A stretch of DNA of 64,000 bases from Pseudomonas gingeri. GTDB taxonomy: Bacteria; Pseudomonadota; Gammaproteobacteria; Pseudomonadales; Pseudomonadaceae. Position numbers and translations under genes: made by a program. The notes under the pieces were generated by a model, which saw only the letters and a list, made by a program, of their open reading frames with translations, made no database searches and had not been told where the DNA came from. This document shows positions 36,501 through 44,072 of the stretch, one piece after another. The DNA lies in the NCBI RefSeq assembly GCF_013385425.1, contig NZ_JACAQA010000038.1, forward strand, positions 1 through 64,000, written 5' to 3'. Position 1 is the stretch's first letter. Every line of letters begins with the position of its first letter.

Positions 36501-39500
36501 ACGCCGTCGATGGCCACGTTGTTCGACGTGGTGCTGCCGCTGCCGGCGTTGCCCGCCATGTCCTGGACCCCGGTGTTGTCCAGGGTGATGTGGTTGCTCG
36601 CACTGACAATCGCCGCCGTCGGGGTGAAGGTCGCGGTCCAGGTGACGCCGCCGTCACTAGTCTGCACCGCGCTCAGGGTGCCATTGGACACCGCCAGGTC
36701 GGCGTTGGTGAAACCGGTCACGGCTTCGCTGAAGGTGATGGTCACCAGCGAAGTCTGGCCGATGCCCAGGTTGGTGTTGGCGAACACGACGGTGGCGGTC
36801 GGCCGCTGGGTATCGACGGCATAGGCGTTGGAGTTGGTGCTGCCGCTGCCGGCGTTACCCGCGCCGTCACTGACCACGGTGTTGTTCAAGGCGATGACAT
36901 CGCCGGTATGGGTGACCCCGGCGGTCGCCGTCAGGGTAGCGGTCCAGGTGATACCGCCGTCGCTGCTGCTCAAGCCGCTCAGGACACCGTCGGCGACCGT
37001 GAAGGCGGCGGCGGTGAGCCCGGTGACCGCCTCGCTGAAGGTGATGGTCACCAGGGACGTGTTACCGCCGATGTTCAGCGCCGTGTTGGACACCGCGATG
37101 GTCGCGGTCGGCCGCACGGTATCGACAACATAGGTGTTCGAGGTGCTAGTGCCGGTGCCGGCGTTGGTCGCGGTATCGGTATAGAGGGTGTTGTCCAGGG
37201 TGATGACGTTGCCGCTGCTGTTGTTGCTGGCGCTCGGCGTCAGGGTCGCGGTCCAGTGGATATTGTCGCTGGTAGTCAGGTTGCTCAGGGTGCCATTGGA
37301 CGCCGTCATGTCGGCCAGGCTGAAACCGCTCACCGCTTCGCTGAAGGTAATGTTCACCGTCGAGTTGACCGTGGTGCTCAGCGTAGGCGCGACCACCGAG
37401 ACGGTCGCGGTCGGACGCACGGTATCGATGGCATAGTTGTTGGACGAGGTGGTGCCGGTTCCCGGTGTACCCGTCGACGTGGAGGTGACGCCGGTATTGT
37501 CGAGGACAATATGGTTGGTGGCGCTGGTCACGCTCGAGTTCGGTGTAAAGGTCGCGGTGTAGGTGATGTTGTCGCTGGTATTCAGGGTGCCCAGGATACC
37601 GTTGCTAATTGTCAGGTCGGCGCTGGTAAAGCCGGTCACTGCCTGGTTGAAGGTAATGGTCACCAGCGAGGTGCTGCCGATATGCTGCGCGGTGTTGGTC
37701 ACCACGATGGTCGCGGTCGGCGCCGGCGCATAGGCGGTGTTGAGCGTACCGCCGTCGTTGAAGATATTGTTCACCGCCGCCACGCTGGCGCCGGTACCGC
37801 CACCGCCCAGCGCCGGACCACCGGAGCCGCTGCCACCGACGTTGCCGGTCATCGCCGCGAAGTTGGCGGCGGTCATCAACAACGTGCCTTTGTTCCAGAT
37901 CGCGCCGACGCCTTTGCCGGCCGCGCCACCGGAGTCGGCGGAGCCGCCCAGGCCACCGCCGCCGCCACCACCGCCGCCAGCCGCGATGTTGCCGGAAATC
38001 ACCGAAGTACCGACGATGGTCAGGGTACCGGTGCTGGCGTTGTAGATACCGCCGCTGGCCGATGCGCCGGCCCGGCCAGGCTTGTCCCAACCGGAGCCAC
38101 CACCGCCGCCGCCAATCGAGATGGTGCCGTTGTTCGCCGTGCCGCCGGCCCCACCGTTACTGTAGTTGGCGGCGCCTATACCGCCCGCGCCGCCGGTGCT
38201 GCTCCCCCCCTTGCCACCCATGTAGCTGGGGTTGTAGCCGCCGCCGGTACCGCCATGGTTGGCGGTGCCGGAGGTACCGCCATAGACCCCCGTACCGAAG
38301 CCCGAGCTACCACCATGACCACCATTTTGTCCGCCAAGAGCACCACCGCCGCCGCCGCCGCCACCAACCGCGCCGCCGACGTAGGGCGCCGTGACCCCGC
38401 CGCCGCCGCCGCCGCCCGAGGCCGCGTTGCTGGTCACCGTGACATTGTTCAGGGTCAGGTTACCGGCGTTGACAATACCGCCGCCCATCGCCGCGGTGCC
38501 GTCGACCCCGGCCGCCGCGCCATTGCCCACCGCCAACCCCTGGGTAATGACCAGCCCGTCCAGGGTCGCGGTGATCCCGGAATTGACCATGAGCACCTGG
38601 GTCTTGTATTGCCCGCTGAGGATCACATCGGGTGTGCCGTTGTGGTCCAGGTCGCCTTCGATGGTGAGGTTCTTGCTGATGACCAGTTGCGAATTCAGGT
38701 TGACCGTCATGCTGGCGTTGAAGGTAATGATATCGCCCGCCACCGCACTGCTCAGGGCCGAACGCAGTGAACCGACGCCACTGTCAGCGTTGCTGGTCAC
38801 GGTAATGGTCGACAGGGCGTACTGGTACGCGGCCATGGCGTCGGCCGAGAGCACGTTGTGGCTTTCGATGACCCCGGTGGAAATTTCCAGGGTCCAGTCG
38901 CCGCCCAGGCCGGTACGGTCGTTGGACGCGGCGATATCGCGCCCGGTGTATTGCGCCAGGGAGTCGACAAAGCCCAGGCCGGTGGCACCCTCGGCGGTAT
39001 TACAGGCGTAGATCAGGATATCGCCGCCGACATTCATGTCATTGCCGATGCGCGCCAATACGTCGGCCCGCGCCGCGACGTTGGTCGACGAAAGGTAGGT
39101 GCTGCCCAGCCACAGGTCGCCCGAGTTGCCGTGGGCGATGATTTCCACGGTGCTCACACCCTGATGGGTGTCCAGGTAATCAGCGATCTGTTGCAGGCCG
39201 TCCTTGCCGGCCTGCAACACCACCACCTGGGTGCCAGGGGCGACGCCCTTGAGCAGGCTGTCGAAATCCTGCACCCGCGAGTCGACGAAAACCACCGACT
39301 GGCCCGGTACAGCGGCTGGCGCCGGGGTCGGTGTGGCATCGGATTGCGGGTGGGCATCGGCGGGCGCGGTCGCGTGATCGGTGGCCGGGGCCTTCGCCGC
39401 ATCGGTGGTGGCGTGGCTGGCCGGCTGCGCGGCTTCGGCCACGGTGGCGGCCACGGCACCGTCGAACAGCATGCGCGGCTCGAGCGGAATGATCATGGGT

Positions 39501-39553
39501 GAAACCAGGGTTCTCACGCCTTCAGCCCGCGATTTCTGTTTGCTCCACCACAT
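33506..39553 (-). CDS. Giant DUF4347/Ig-repeat surface protein
   Basis: 2015 residues. Residues 24-30 are LEPRMLF followed by DGA, the LEPR-type N-terminal motif of very large exported proteins. An Ala/Pro-rich linker leads to a DUF4347 domain (about 87-245: VVFVDSRVQDF, EIIAHGNSGDLWLGS, ILIYACNTAEG). A parallel-beta-like segment (245-380) and a Gly-rich tract (about 380-600) follow, then 12 tandem Ig-like repeats of about 101 residues (about 610-1830), each with RPTAT, LVTITFSEAVTGF, WTATFTP and ITLDNTGVQD blocks. The tail (1830-2015) is Pro/Gly-rich and ends in a helix. No cleavable signal peptide and no RTX nonapeptides are visible. Ribosome site AGGTGA precedes the start. Probable adhesin or surface-layer matrix protein. 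Confidence 0.88.
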   Translation of the reverse strand: MWWSKQKSRAEGVRTLVSPMIIPLEPRMLFDGAVAATVAEAAQPASHATTDAAKAPATDHATAPADAHPQSDATPTPAPAAVPGQSVVFVDSRVQDFDSLLKGVAPGTQVVVLQAGKDGLQQIADYLDTHQGVSTVEIIAHGNSGDLWLGSTYLSSTNVAARADVLARIGNDMNVGGDILIYACNTAEGATGLGFVDSLAQYTGRDIAASNDRTGLGGDWTLEISTGVIESHNVLSADAMAAYQYALSTITVTSNADSGVGSLRSALSSAVAGDIITFNASMTVNLNSQLVISKNLTIEGDLDHNGTPDVILSGQYKTQVLMVNSGITATLDGLVITQGLAVGNGAAAGVDGTAAMGGGIVNAGNLTLNNVTVTSNAASGGGGGGGVTAPYVGGAVGGGGGGGGALGGQNGGHGGSSGFGTGVYGGTSGTANHGGTGGGYNPSYMGGKGGSSTGGAGGIGAANYSNGGAGGTANNGTISIGGGGGGSGWDKPGRAGASASGGIYNASTGTLTIVGTSVISGNIAAGGGGGGGGGLGGSADSGGAAGKGVGAIWNKGTLLMTAANFAAMTGNVGGSGSGGPALGGGGTGASVAAVNNIFNDGGTLNTAYAPAPTATIVVTNTAQHIGSTSLVTITFNQAVTGFTSADLTISNGILGTLNTSDNITYTATFTPNSSVTSATNHIVLDNTGVTSTSTGTPGTGTTSSNNYAIDTVRPTATVSVVAPTLSTTVNSTVNITFSEAVSGFSLADMTASNGTLSNLTTSDNIHWTATLTPSASNNSSGNVITLDNTLYTDTATNAGTGTSTSNTYVVDTVRPTATIAVSNTALNIGGNTSLVTITFSEAVTGLTAAAFTVADGVLSGLSSSDGGITWTATLTATAGVTHTGDVIALNNTVVSDGAGNAGSGSTNSNAYAVDTQRPTATVVFANTNLGIGQTSLVTITFSEAVTGFTNADLAVSNGTLSAVQTSDGGVTWTATFTPTAAIVSASNHITLDNTGVQDMAGNAGSGSTTSNNVAIDGVRPTATIVVADNALKIGDTSLVTITFSEAVVGFTNADLTIANGTLSAVQTSDGGVTWTATFTPSASTTAATNLITLDNTGYTDTSGNAGTGSTNSNNYAIDTQRPTATIVVSDTALNIAGNTSLVTITFSEAVTGLTAGAFTVADGALSGLSSSDGGITWTATLTATGGVSHTGDMITLNNTVFSDVAGNAGSGTTNSNAYAVDTLRPTASIVFANTNLGIGQTSLVTITFSEAVTGFTNADLTVSNGTLSAVSTSDGGTTWTATFTPAAGIASPSNHITLDNTGVQDTAGNAGSGITTSNDMAIDTQRPTATVVVSNDHLGIGGTSTVTITFSEAVSGMTLADLTTDNGTLSGLSTSDNITYTATLTPVAGITQNNNHIVLDNSTVIDGAGNSGSGTTSSNAYDIDSVRPTATIVVASPTLAAGQSSLVTITFSEAVTGFDNSDLSVPNGILTAVSTSDGGITWTATFTPTDGVHDTANVISLNNSGVQDGAGNAGTGITNSGNFTIDTVRPTATIVVADNALKIGETSLVTITFSEAVTGFSNADLTIIDGGTLSAVQSSDGGITWTATFTPTSNITNSSNVITLDNSGVQDAAGNVGSGSTNSNTYSIDTQRPTATISVANNNLGIGQTTTVTIAFSEVVTGFNLSELSVPNGTLSNLASADGGKTWTATLTPTAAVTDATNLIVLDTSLVSDTAGNAGSGIAISNNYAVDATRPTATISVANPNLTAGQTTVVTFTFSEKVSNFDLSELSVANGVLSNLASADGGKTWTATLTPTANVTDPSNFITLDNSLVTDLAGNAGTGFANSNNFAVNTVALGGDPQFRVDTPVARPDAPNQPLQPQISVAPTGNLGSPLGFPPLFEQRSSGDGLPPLGNIFINPNVLAPSFIAQVFSSDSGATGSTSGFLGFGGGDGGVFGSSTMSSIFNRESGNSDTSANQVFDRNGKGLGEPAQGARGIFGAPTLGQQLQKIKDGEQKQLHELAWALEQVGISEMSA

Positions 39554-39605
39554 GCTTCACCTGCACTCGAGCGCTCACACGCCCAAAGGATTTTTTTGTT
39601 GGAAT

Positions 39606-39631
39606 AAAAAACCGCGATCAACTGACCGCGG
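39606..39631 (-). terminator. Intrinsic terminator overlapping the sulfotransferase stop
   Basis: On the minus strand CCGCGGTC and GATCGCGG form an 8-bp stem (one G-T pair) with an AGTT loop, followed by TTTTTT (plus-strand A run 39606-39611). The stem covers the stop codon of the upstream sulfotransferase. It lies only about 50 bases before the giant protein start, so it could attenuate read-through into that gene. Confidence 0.65.
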
Positions 39632-40463
39632 CATTGGTTTTCATGCGAATAACATTGGCGGCGCTGGCTGAACCATCGTTCCAGAACGACAGCGTCGCAT
39701 ATTTTTCGAACAGGTCCGGCGGCAGAATCGTACGCCGTGGCTCCATCGCCACCTTGGGCTTGACCTTATGCAGGCCGGCAACCCCGAGGGCCTGGTCAAA
39801 TGCCGGGGCGTCATACACCAGATGGTCGAAATCGTGCTCGAACCAAGGTTCACCGATAAAGTCGTAGACCAACCGCAATACCCGCTCCGGCGCCTGGGAC
39901 AACAGGTCGTAGTCGACCAGCAGCACGGAGTCGGCGTGCTCGCCGTAATAGGCTTCCTTGAGCGCGGTCCAGGAGAACCCCACCAGGCGATTGCGCTGGG
40001 CCAGGGTTTCGCAACGGCTATAGACCGTGTTGCGCTCGATCTCGTCGTTGAACAGCTTGGTGTTCTCGAAAGGGTTGGCACGGTACAGCCGCTCGAGGCT
40101 GTCCATGACCCAGGCGACATTGCGCACGCAGGCGATGACCTTGGACTGGGGGAACAGGTCCATCAGCGCGGGCAGGCGCGCGGTCCACTGGCGATTGGTA
40201 TCGAAGACCACCGATTGCCCGGTTTTGTCGGCGTAATAGGATTCGAACAGCCCGCGCAACAAGCGGCGGCGCATATCGGTGTCGATCACCGCGCCGAACT
40301 CGCTGCCGGCGCTGCACTGCTCGAGCACGCTGTTGAACAGGGTGCCGACCGGGCTGCTCATGCCGGCATGAAAGCGGGGATTCTGGAGAAGAATGGCGGA
40401 CAGCAGGGTTGACCCTGAGCGCGGTAAACCGGAGATAAAGTGAAAACTACGCAATCCCTTCAC
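39618..40463 (-). CDS. Sulfotransferase
   Basis: 281 residues starting with GTG at 40463. The PAPS-binding loop is FISGLPRSGSTLLSAIL at residues 8-25 and the 3'-phosphate region VIACVRNVAWVMDSLERL is near residue 110. Closest in pattern to the Sulfotransfer_3/1 group, including those acting on protein tyrosine or glycans. It is encoded directly upstream of the giant surface protein on the same strand. An AT-rich 166-base spacer precedes it, with a possible TTGATA -35 at 40534-40539. Confidence 0.87.
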   Translation of the reverse strand: MKGLRSFHFISGLPRSGSTLLSAILLQNPRFHAGMSSPVGTLFNSVLEQCSAGSEFGAVIDTDMRRRLLRGLFESYYADKTGQSVVFDTNRQWTARLPALMDLFPQSKVIACVRNVAWVMDSLERLYRANPFENTKLFNDEIERNTVYSRCETLAQRNRLVGFSWTALKEAYYGEHADSVLLVDYDLLSQAPERVLRLVYDFIGEPWFEHDFDHLVYDAPAFDQALGVAGLHKVKPKVAMEPRRTILPPDLFEKYATLSFWNDGSASAANVIRMKTNAAVS

Positions 40464-40629
40464 CCTAAACGGAAGTCCATTTGTAGGACAAAGCGTAGCT
40501 TAAAGGGAATAATTCACACTAGTAGTATTTTGATATCAACCATCAGCGTTTTAAGTCTAAAAGAACCATAGACAGAGAAACTTATGGCCTTAAAAACGAC
40601 TTGGCAGCTCTAAGTCAAGCCTATAGCGG

Positions 40630-42216
40630 TTAGTCATCACTGCACGAAGGATGACAGACCTCATATAAAACCGCTTGGGTGTCGCCTCCGGCATGCTGGT
40701 CAATTTTTCGCCAATTGTCCGGAATAAACGGGAACTCATCCGGTGCCACCCGGCTCATCACCAACCAGACCCGACCATTGCCCTGGGGCAGGTCGTCCAG
40801 ATGATCGAGGTAGACGCCGGCGTTTTCATCGATCAGCGTACCGAAACCATAGTTATTGGGCCGGGTCGGTACACCCTTGGCAGTGGGCGGCGTGTACAGC
40901 CGCGGCGCGGTGGCGCTCTTGTCGTAGTAGCCCCAGGTGAGCAGCCAGAACATATCGCCCAGCACCACCTGGTCGCCGGCGACGCTGTGCTGGTTCATGT
41001 ACTCGACCATATTGTTGAACTGATCGCCGGCGTCGACGGTGTAGTTGTTCTTCAGGCCCACGCCCTCCACCGCCAGGACCGCCAGCAGCAGCAACACGGC
41101 CAGGACCTTGAAGCGCCGCGCCAGGCGGTCGATGGCCAGGGCCAGGATAATCGGCAGGCCGAGCGCCGGCACGGTCAGGTAACGCTCGATAAACACCGGC
41201 GAGGCAAACGAAATGGCGAACACCAGCAGCAATGGCAGGGCGCTGTAGATCACCAGCAGCGTGTCGAAGCGGTAGCGGCTGCGATCACTCCAGACAAGGA
41301 ATGTCATCACGGCCGCCATCACGCCCGGCAAGGTGACGAACAGCCACAGCGGCATGCCTTCGCCGTCGTCCTGGGCCATCAGTTGCCAGAGCATCGACGG
41401 CAGCGAGCGCAAGGTGACCGGCGGCTCCCAGCCGACATCGCCACCGACCTTCAACTCCTCCATATGCCGCACCAGGTCGATCAGCCCCGGCAGCCAGGGC
41501 AGGAACAACAGCACGATCGCCACATTGGCCAACCACCACTCGCGGCGCGCGATGTGACGGTGTGCACTGCCGGGCTGCGGGCGGATCACCAGCAGATAGA
41601 GCCAGTGCGACAACACACACAACGCCGAAAAGTAGTGGGTATAGAAGGAGGCCGCCATCAGCAGCGCATAGATCACCAGATAACGCTGGCGCGCGGGCTC
41701 ACGAACCCAATACACCAGGGCAATGGTGGCCCCCAGCAGCCACACGCCCATCAGCGAATACATGCGTATTTCCTGGCTGTAGCGTACGGCCGTGGGCAGC
41801 AGGGTCAGCAGCAGGCAGGTCAGCATCGTGACCCGCCGGTTGGCGACCAGGTGCGCCAGCCAGGTACCGAGCAGCACCGTGATCACCCCGGGCACCGCAC
41901 TCATCATGCGGATCGACAGGATCGAGTTGCCGAACAGGCCGATCCAGACATGCAGCAGCATGAAATACAGCGGCGGATGGACATCGTGGGACGCATGGGA
42001 CCAGATGCCGGCCAGCGGGAACTGGGCCAGCAGCAGGCTGGAGCCTTCGTCGCCCCAGATCGCCGAGGCCGTCAGTTCATAAAGACGTAACGCCACGGCC
42101 AATAGCAGGAGGGCTATCAGCCAGGGTTCGCGAAGCAACTGGACAAGGGATTGCGGATGCGTGACAGGCTGACCGTAAAGTCGTTTTGCTACTTCATCAT
42201 TGCTCGGAACGCCCAT
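40630..42216 (-). CDS. Family-39-like membrane glycosyltransferase
   Basis: About 528 residues from the ATG at 42216, with AGAGG six bases upstream. About eleven hydrophobic helices and a soluble C-terminal part. The first loop carries IWGDEGSSLLLAQFP and HDVHPPLYFMLLHVWIGLFG, the Asp/Glu and His-Pro-Pro pattern of GT39/ArnT/PMT-like enzymes that use polyprenyl-phosphate sugars. Acceptor unknown; possible O-glycosylation of the neighbouring Ser/Thr-rich surface protein is an inference. Upstream of the sulfotransferase on the same strand, divergent from the tail-collar gene. Confidence 0.82.
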   Translation of the reverse strand: MGVPSNDEVAKRLYGQPVTHPQSLVQLLREPWLIALLLLAVALRLYELTASAIWGDEGSSLLLAQFPLAGIWSHASHDVHPPLYFMLLHVWIGLFGNSILSIRMMSAVPGVITVLLGTWLAHLVANRRVTMLTCLLLTLLPTAVRYSQEIRMYSLMGVWLLGATIALVYWVREPARQRYLVIYALLMAASFYTHYFSALCVLSHWLYLLVIRPQPGSAHRHIARREWWLANVAIVLLFLPWLPGLIDLVRHMEELKVGGDVGWEPPVTLRSLPSMLWQLMAQDDGEGMPLWLFVTLPGVMAAVMTFLVWSDRSRYRFDTLLVIYSALPLLLVFAISFASPVFIERYLTVPALGLPIILALAIDRLARRFKVLAVLLLLAVLAVEGVGLKNNYTVDAGDQFNNMVEYMNQHSVAGDQVVLGDMFWLLTWGYYDKSATAPRLYTPPTAKGVPTRPNNYGFGTLIDENAGVYLDHLDDLPQGNGRVWLVMSRVAPDEFPFIPDNWRKIDQHAGGDTQAVLYEVCHPSCSDD

Positions 42217-42456
42217 CACCATCCTCTAGAAATCGACAACTGCACCCGCTGGGGGTATGACGCGGTGATTGTAGGCTAGAACGATACCGCCTTGCCTGAC
42301 TGTTCCCATCACGACCTTGAGCATGCAAAAAACCCGGCGCTGGCCAGGACAGCGTCTACGCTTCAAGACGGTGCACAGCAGACCCGGACCGGCGGCCTAC
42401 GCAGCCCGTCCAACGGGCAAGGCACTTCACTTAACACAGCTGAAGGATAAGGATCT

Positions 42457-43047
42457 ATGGACGTATTTCTCGGCAGTATCCAGATGTTCGGCTTCAACTT
42501 CGCCCCTAACGGTTGGGCGCTCTGCAACGGCCAGTTGCTCAATATCCAGCAGTACAATGCGTTGTTCGCCTTGTTGGGAACGACCTACGGTGGCAATGGC
42601 CAGCAGAGCTTCGGCCTGCCCAACCTGCAAAGCCGCCTGCCCATTGCCCAGGGCACCGGACCGGGCCTGACGACCCGGGTGATGGGTGAAGCCAGCGGCA
42701 CCGAACACGTCTCCATCCTGGGCAGCAACCTGCCGCCGCAAGCGATCCCCACCACCGGCCTGACCGTCAGCACCACCATCAACCTGGCGAGCGTCGCCAG
42801 CAATCCGGTCACCGCACCGACCACCACCAATGCCTATATCGGTGCATCCGTCCCTGGCGGGCCGCCCTCGGCCGCGATCTACTCCGACGCGCAAGGCACC
42901 TCGCCGGTCGCCCTGAAAGGCGCCACCACCACCATTGGCGGAACCCTGGCCATACCCGGCAGCGGCGTGCCCGTGGGAACGATGAATCCGTATCTGGTGG
43001 TGAACTTCAGCATCGCCCTGCAAGGGCTGTTCCCTTCCCGTAACTGA
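42457..43047 (+). CDS. Tail-collar (MdpB-like) protein
   Basis: 196 residues. Residues 1-60 match the phage tail collar domain: GSIQMFGFNFAPNGWALCNG, YNALFALLGTTYGGNGQ, FGLPNLQSRLPIAQG. The C-terminal NPYLVVNFSIALQG is the standard ending of the microcystin-dependent-protein (MdpB) group. Although phage-derived by fold, no other phage gene is near. Such proteins recur next to large exported surface proteins; the role may be assembly or surface display. AAGGA precedes the ATG. Confidence 0.85.
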   Translation: MDVFLGSIQMFGFNFAPNGWALCNGQLLNIQQYNALFALLGTTYGGNGQQSFGLPNLQSRLPIAQGTGPGLTTRVMGEASGTEHVSILGSNLPPQAIPTTGLTVSTTINLASVASNPVTAPTTTNAYIGASVPGGPPSAAIYSDAQGTSPVALKGATTTIGGTLAIPGSGVPVGTMNPYLVVNFSIALQGLFPSRN

Positions 43048-43078
43048 TCAGGAACCTGCGCTTGAACGCGCCGCGAAA

Positions 43079-43170
43079 CCTGTAGGAGCCGGGCCTGTCA
43101 GGTCGCCGTACGCCGCGAAGCTTTTGGTGCTCTCACGGGCCTCTTCGCGAGCAAGCTCTGCTCCTACAGG
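43079..43170. repeat. REP-type inverted repeat, variant
   Basis: CCTGTAGGAGC at the left and GCTCCTACAGG at the right, with an irregular interior including CGCGAAG and CTTCGCG. Left arm is diverged compared with the other copies. Lies between the tail-collar and DUF6916 genes. Confidence 0.7.
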
Positions 43171-43244
43171 GACCGTGTTTGGCCTTGACTGAGCGGTGTT
43201 GAGCCAAATGCCCTGATTCTTGCCGCGTATGACGGAGAATATCG

Positions 43245-43556
43245 ATGCTGCAACAAGTTTCAAGTGAACACTTCCAGTTGCTGATGAAACAGCACTGCCC
43301 GCTGCACCTGCCCGACGGCAGCCTGCTGCCGATCGAGATCGAGTCGATCGCGCTGCGCCCGCAATCGCGCCTGCCGGAGAGCAGCCGGATTCCCTTCAAC
43401 GTGGTGTTGCGCAGCCTGGGACCGACGGAGTTCGTCGACGGCCTGTGCGCCCTGGAGTTACCGCAGTTGGGCCGCGTAGACGCCGTCTTCGTGTCCCGCG
43501 AGCCGCCCCTGGGCCGTGATCCGGCCCTGGGTTATTTCAATATCGCTTTCAACTGA
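43245..43556 (+). CDS. DUF6916-like small protein
   Basis: 103 residues: LQQVSSEHFQLLMKQHCPLH, VVLRSLGPTEFVDGLCALEL and a final FNIAFN fit the short DUF6916 proteins found beside MdpB/tail-collar genes. Soluble, no signal peptide. Function unknown; in this context possibly a chaperone or partner of the collar protein. It overlaps the convergent acetyltransferase gene by eight bases. Confidence 0.7.
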   Translation: MLQQVSSEHFQLLMKQHCPLHLPDGSLLPIEIESIALRPQSRLPESSRIPFNVVLRSLGPTEFVDGLCALELPQLGRVDAVFVSREPPLGRDPALGYFNIAFN

Positions 43557-44043
43557 ACCCCGGGTACCAGATCAAGCGCTCAGCCCCTGGCGAGCTCTCT
43601 TCGACCCGAAACCCCAGCGCCAGGTAATGCTGGCGCGCCTGGGGATTACTCGCCCAGACCACCGTCGCCACCGGGCAGCGCACCTGCTCGGCGGCCTTCT
43701 GCACCCCTTGCAGCACGCTACGACCAAACCCCTTGCCACGGGCCGCCGGGATAAACGCCAGGTACAGCACGCGGATTTCGTTGGGGCCGAAGTCGGCGCT
43801 GAGCACGCCGATGGGGATGTCGAGCTTTTCCACCACGTAGTGCATCGCATCGGGGAAGTGCTCGCCGATCCCATGCTCCTGCACCTGGAATTGCTGGGCG
43901 ACCACCTGTTCGACCACCTCGGGATCGGCGTCGATCCACTGCAACTCGGGCCGGGCCGACTTATAGAGACTCTGCAGAAAAGGCCCGTCGGTAGGCCGTG
44001 AGGGCCGCATGGACAAACCGGCGGCAGACGCATTGTTCAACAT
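43549..44043 (-). CDS. GNAT-family N-acetyltransferase
   Basis: 164 residues. Acetyl-CoA loop region visible as VLYLAFIPAARGKGFGRSVLQGVQ (Q/R-x-x-G-x-G/A) and a C-terminal NPQARQHYLALGFRVEE segment. N-terminus MRPSRPTDGPFLQSLY is the usual first strand/helix. Substrate unknown. It lies 29 bases downstream of the M50/HlyD gene start side cluster on the minus strand, so it may be the first gene or an independent gene reading away from the secretion operon end. Confidence 0.85.
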   Translation of the reverse strand: MLNNASAAGLSMRPSRPTDGPFLQSLYKSARPELQWIDADPEVVEQVVAQQFQVQEHGIGEHFPDAMHYVVEKLDIPIGVLSADFGPNEIRVLYLAFIPAARGKGFGRSVLQGVQKAAEQVRCPVATVVWASNPQARQHYLALGFRVEESSPGAERLIWYPGFS

Positions 44044-44072
44044 CGGTTGTACTCCCTGAACCGTTGTACTGA

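Noticed and set aside
34065..37730. CRISPR-like or other DNA repeat array
   Set aside because: The ~303-base period is a coding repeat of an Ig-like domain in one continuous reading frame.
35366..38770. Plus-strand open frame of more than 1100 codons opposite the giant surface protein
   Set aside because: It is the mirror of a highly repetitive, high-GC gene: its Val/Gly/His-rich repeats follow the Ig-repeat period and it has no ribosome site.
42457..43047. Prophage remnant because of the tail-collar domain
   Set aside because: No other phage gene, integrase or attachment site is near; MdpB-like proteins occur outside phages next to surface-protein genes.
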